Assembly (NCBI GenBank): GCA_031553975.1
Contig: JAVBKP010000161.1
Span: forward strand, 1-8,407
Direction of reading: 5' to 3'
DNA from: JAVBKP01 sp031553975
Lineage (GTDB): Bacteria > Bacillota > Clostridia > Peptostreptococcales > Anaerovoracaceae
Length of the DNA: 8,407 nt
In this document: positions 7,092-8,407 of the stretch, piece after piece
How the letters are laid out: each line of letters opens with the position of its first letter
Position numbering within the stretch: position 1 is the stretch's first letter
Position numbers and translations under genes: made by a program
Notes under the pieces: generated by a model
What the model was told of the DNA's origin: nothing
Database searches by the model: none
Seen by the model: the letters and a program-made list of their open reading frames with translations, nothing else

Positions 7092-7214
7092 TTTGGGACG
7101 GTTCTAAATGATGATAAAAAGCAGTTTGGGGACGGTTCTAATTTGCAGACCAATCAGTCTGCAAATTAGAACCGTCCCCAACAGCCAAAGTTTTCATTTA
7201 GAACCGTCCCCAAA
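7092..7214. repeat. Nested palindromic element with four GGGGACGGTTCTAA copies
   Basis: An inner perfect 25-bp inverted repeat (7126-7150 with 7157-7181) encloses the six-base loop CAATCA. An outer pair of arms (7092-7111 with 7194-7214) carries the same motif and extends to AAATGA, differing by one G missing on the left. The two arm pairs are separated by spacers of about 12-14 bases that pair poorly. The motif is therefore present twice forward and twice inverted. No open reading frame of note or transposase is inside. It resembles REP/BIME-type or miniature inverted-repeat elements; the class is inferred. No clear target-site duplication flanks it. It sits in the region upstream of the S-component gene, so it may lie in that gene's leader. 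Confidence 0.88.
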
Positions 7215-7265
7215 GAAGCGGAAGCAAAATTTGCAATTTTATTTATTATTTATGAGGAGAACAAA

Positions 7266-7844
7266 ATGACTACAACAAAAAAATTATCAATGACAGCACT
7301 TATTTTTTGCGCCATTTGCGTGGCATTAAACATCGTACTTGGAGCCTTTGTGTCCAAGCTAATACCAATACTTTTCTTAGATACCATCGGAACCATATTT
7401 GTGGCCGTTGTATTTGGACCATGGGCTGGTGTGATTACAGGACTTGCTACCAACCTAATCCTTGGGCTACTAAACAATCCAAGAGAGATTGCCTTTGCAC
7501 TGATCAGCATGATGGTAGGTCTAATTGCCGCATACGTTGCAAGACGTTATGGATTTAAGCCTGTAGTGGCCATAATCACAGGAATTATTATGACCATACT
7601 TTGCTCATTCTTTGGCAGTTTTATAGCACAATTTGTATATGGAGGCGTGACAGGAACAGCTATGGATATGGTGTTCTTAGCACTGAAGGCAGCAGGACAA
7701 AATACATTTGATGCTATATTTACCACAAGGGTAATTGCCAACTTATTTGATAAAGTAATGAGTTGCTTACTGGTATCTATGCTCATCATGGCGTTACCGA
7801 AAAATATGCTAACGCAAATGGGCGGAACAAACTTAAAACGTTAA
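7266..7844 (+). CDS. Putative ECF transporter S component, CD3073-like
   Basis: A 192-residue integral membrane protein with about six hydrophobic segments (roughly residues 9-30, 33-50, 53-70, 75-92, 98-121 and 155-178). Helix 1 has small residues at 16 and 20, of the AxxxA kind that S components use to dock on the EcfT scaffold. LDTIGT (38-43) and FGPWAG.ITGLATNLI (50-65) match substrate-binding S components of energy-coupling-factor transporters. No EcfA or EcfT gene is in the window, so it would use a shared ECF module encoded elsewhere (group II arrangement). AGGAGA at 7255-7260 is five bases before the ATG. It is 45 bases upstream of the TudS-like gene, and no terminator lies between them. 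I recall it as similar to C. difficile CD3073. The substrate is unknown; the partner gene hints at a sulfur-containing small molecule. Confidence 0.8.
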   Translation: MTTTKKLSMTALIFCAICVALNIVLGAFVSKLIPILFLDTIGTIFVAVVFGPWAGVITGLATNLILGLLNNPREIAFALISMMVGLIAAYVARRYGFKPVVAIITGIIMTILCSFFGSFIAQFVYGGVTGTAMDMVFLALKAAGQNTFDAIFTTRVIANLFDKVMSCLLVSMLIMALPKNMLTQMGGTNLKR

Positions 7845-7875
7845 TAGCTAATAGGCGATGGGAATTTGCGGATAT

Positions 7876-7881
7876 GGGAGG
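7876..7881 (+). promoter_or_regulatory. Ribosome binding site that fixes the start of the TudS-like gene
   Basis: GGGAGG lies eight bases before the ATG at 7890 but only two before the ATG at 7884, and inside the reading frame of the TTG at 7866. The 7890 start is therefore preferred over the longer forms. Confidence 0.7.
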
Positions 7882-7889
7882 ACATGGAG

Positions 7890-8333
7890 ATGAAACGAAA
7901 AAAAGAGATTGTAATCATGTCTCACTGCGTACTAAACCAGAATTGCGTTATTGATGGCTGGGCTCGTGCAGAAGGCGGATTTAACAACATTGTTCAAAGA
8001 GTGATAAATCAGAATGCAGGAATACTACAATTGCCTTGTCCAGAACTTTTGTACCTAGGTAGCCATAGGCCACCTATGACTAAGCAAGAATATGACACGC
8101 CAGAGCATAGGGCGTTCTGCAAAGAAATACTTGCTAGTGTTATAAAAGAGGTACAAGAATATCAGGAACATGGGTATGCCATTAAAGAAATAATAGGTAT
8201 ATCAGGAAGTCCATCTTGCGACATTTGCGGTGAACGAGGTGTGTTCATGGAAGAGTTCTTCAAAATACTAGAAGACAAGCATCTAGCAACACATGCTACA
8301 ATAACCGAAGTTTCACAAACATATAAAGAATAA
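7890..8333 (+). CDS. TudS/DUF523-like putative desulfidase, CD3072-like
   Basis: A 147-residue cytosolic protein with the DUF523/TudS pattern: SHCVLNQNCVIDG (Cys13, Cys19), LPCPELLYLG (Cys50, Glu52) and GISGSPSCDICGE (Ser107, Cys110, Cys113). In characterised TudS thiouracil desulfidases, three conserved cysteines hold a [4Fe-4S] cluster with an open iron that takes sulfur from a thiolated nucleobase. The cysteines here at the first, CPE and SPSC positions fit that role, with Cys19 and Cys113 as extras. The length is close to that of single-domain DUF523 proteins. It is probably co-transcribed with the S-component gene and resembles C. difficile CD3072, named from memory as TudS-related. The substrate is unproven. 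The downstream region is a palindromic element, with no U-tailed terminator before the window ends. Confidence 0.8.
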   Translation: MKRKKEIVIMSHCVLNQNCVIDGWARAEGGFNNIVQRVINQNAGILQLPCPELLYLGSHRPPMTKQEYDTPEHRAFCKEILASVIKEVQEYQEHGYAIKEIIGISGSPSCDICGERGVFMEEFFKILEDKHLATHATITEVSQTYKE

Positions 8334-8338
8334 GCAGT

Positions 8339-8407
8339 GGGGACGGTTCTAAATAGCGATTATGGGGACGGTTCTAACGTGCTGACCAATAGGTCCGCAC
8401 GTTAGAA
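8339..8407. repeat. Second palindromic element, cut by the window end
   Basis: GGGGACGGTTCTAA occurs at 8339-8352 and 8364-8377. The second copy leads into a stem: 8372-8387 pairs with 8392-8407 (one mismatch) around the loop AATA. The 3' arms that would complete the motif lie past the window end. The layout of two direct copies then a hairpin matches the element at 7092-7214. The stem bases differ (AACGTGC against AATTTGC) but pairing is kept, and the tip GACCAAT..GTC is the same. It begins five bases after the TudS-like stop codon and may also act as that gene's 3' stem-loop. Confidence 0.85.

Noticed and set aside
7092..7214. CRISPR-like array
   Set aside because: There are only four motif copies, two of them inverted, with unequal and partly pairing spacers and no cas gene.
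7215..7265. Riboswitch or clear promoter directly before the S-component gene
   Set aside because: Only an AT-rich stretch and the ribosome binding site are seen; TTGCAA at 7231 has no correctly spaced -10 box, and the space is too short for a known riboswitch.
7866..7889. TTG start giving a TudS-like protein eight residues longer
   Set aside because: The ribosome binding site GGGAGG lies inside this extension; the ATG at 7890 has proper spacing.
7092..8407. Complete composite transposon
   Set aside because: There is no transposase, no evident target-site duplication, and the right element is cut by the window end; only the bracketing is supported.

Overview
The window looks like chromosomal DNA of a low-to-moderate GC Gram-positive anaerobe of the class Clostridia. 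The reasons are strong AGGAGG-type ribosome binding sites, U-tailed hairpin terminators, a wall-bound protein with three SLH domains, a short thermotogal/archaeal-type S-adenosylhomocysteine hydrolase, and a gene pair resembling the CD3072/CD3073 families of Clostridioides difficile (recalled by name, not searched). All genes are on the + strand.

Layout. Positions 1-3144 hold the 3' part of a large secreted surface protein with seven fibronectin type III repeats, a linker and three SLH domains. After 31 bases with no terminator comes ahcY (3176-4429), closed by a hairpin terminator. A 72-residue putative two-helix membrane protein (4478-4696) follows, with its own terminator. Next is an apparent two-gene unit, a PLP-dependent aminotransferase (4908-6098) and a LysR-type regulator (6126-7016). 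It has a good promoter at 4801-4829 overlapped by an 8-bp inverted repeat, and a terminator at 7019-7054. Last is a two-gene cassette: an ECF-transporter S component (7266-7844) and a TudS/DUF523-like putative Fe-S desulfidase (7890-8333).

The cassette is bracketed by two related palindromic elements (7092-7214 and 8339 to the window end) built from repeats of GGGGACGGTTCTAA. The stems of the two elements differ in sequence but keep pairing, while the hairpin tip GACCAAT..GTC is kept, which points to a structure-conserved repeat family. An 18-base exact copy of the repeat lies inside the regulator gene, in the coding sequence of its DNA-binding domain.

Functional reading. The surface protein and ahcY are a structural and a housekeeping function. 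The aminotransferase and LysR gene probably form a small amino-acid-responsive unit of unknown substrate. The S component and desulfidase suggest uptake of a small, possibly sulfur-bearing, compound followed by its desulfuration; this is inference. No transposase, CRISPR array, tRNA, rRNA or recognisable riboswitch is seen. No gene-free stretch exceeds 300 bases.
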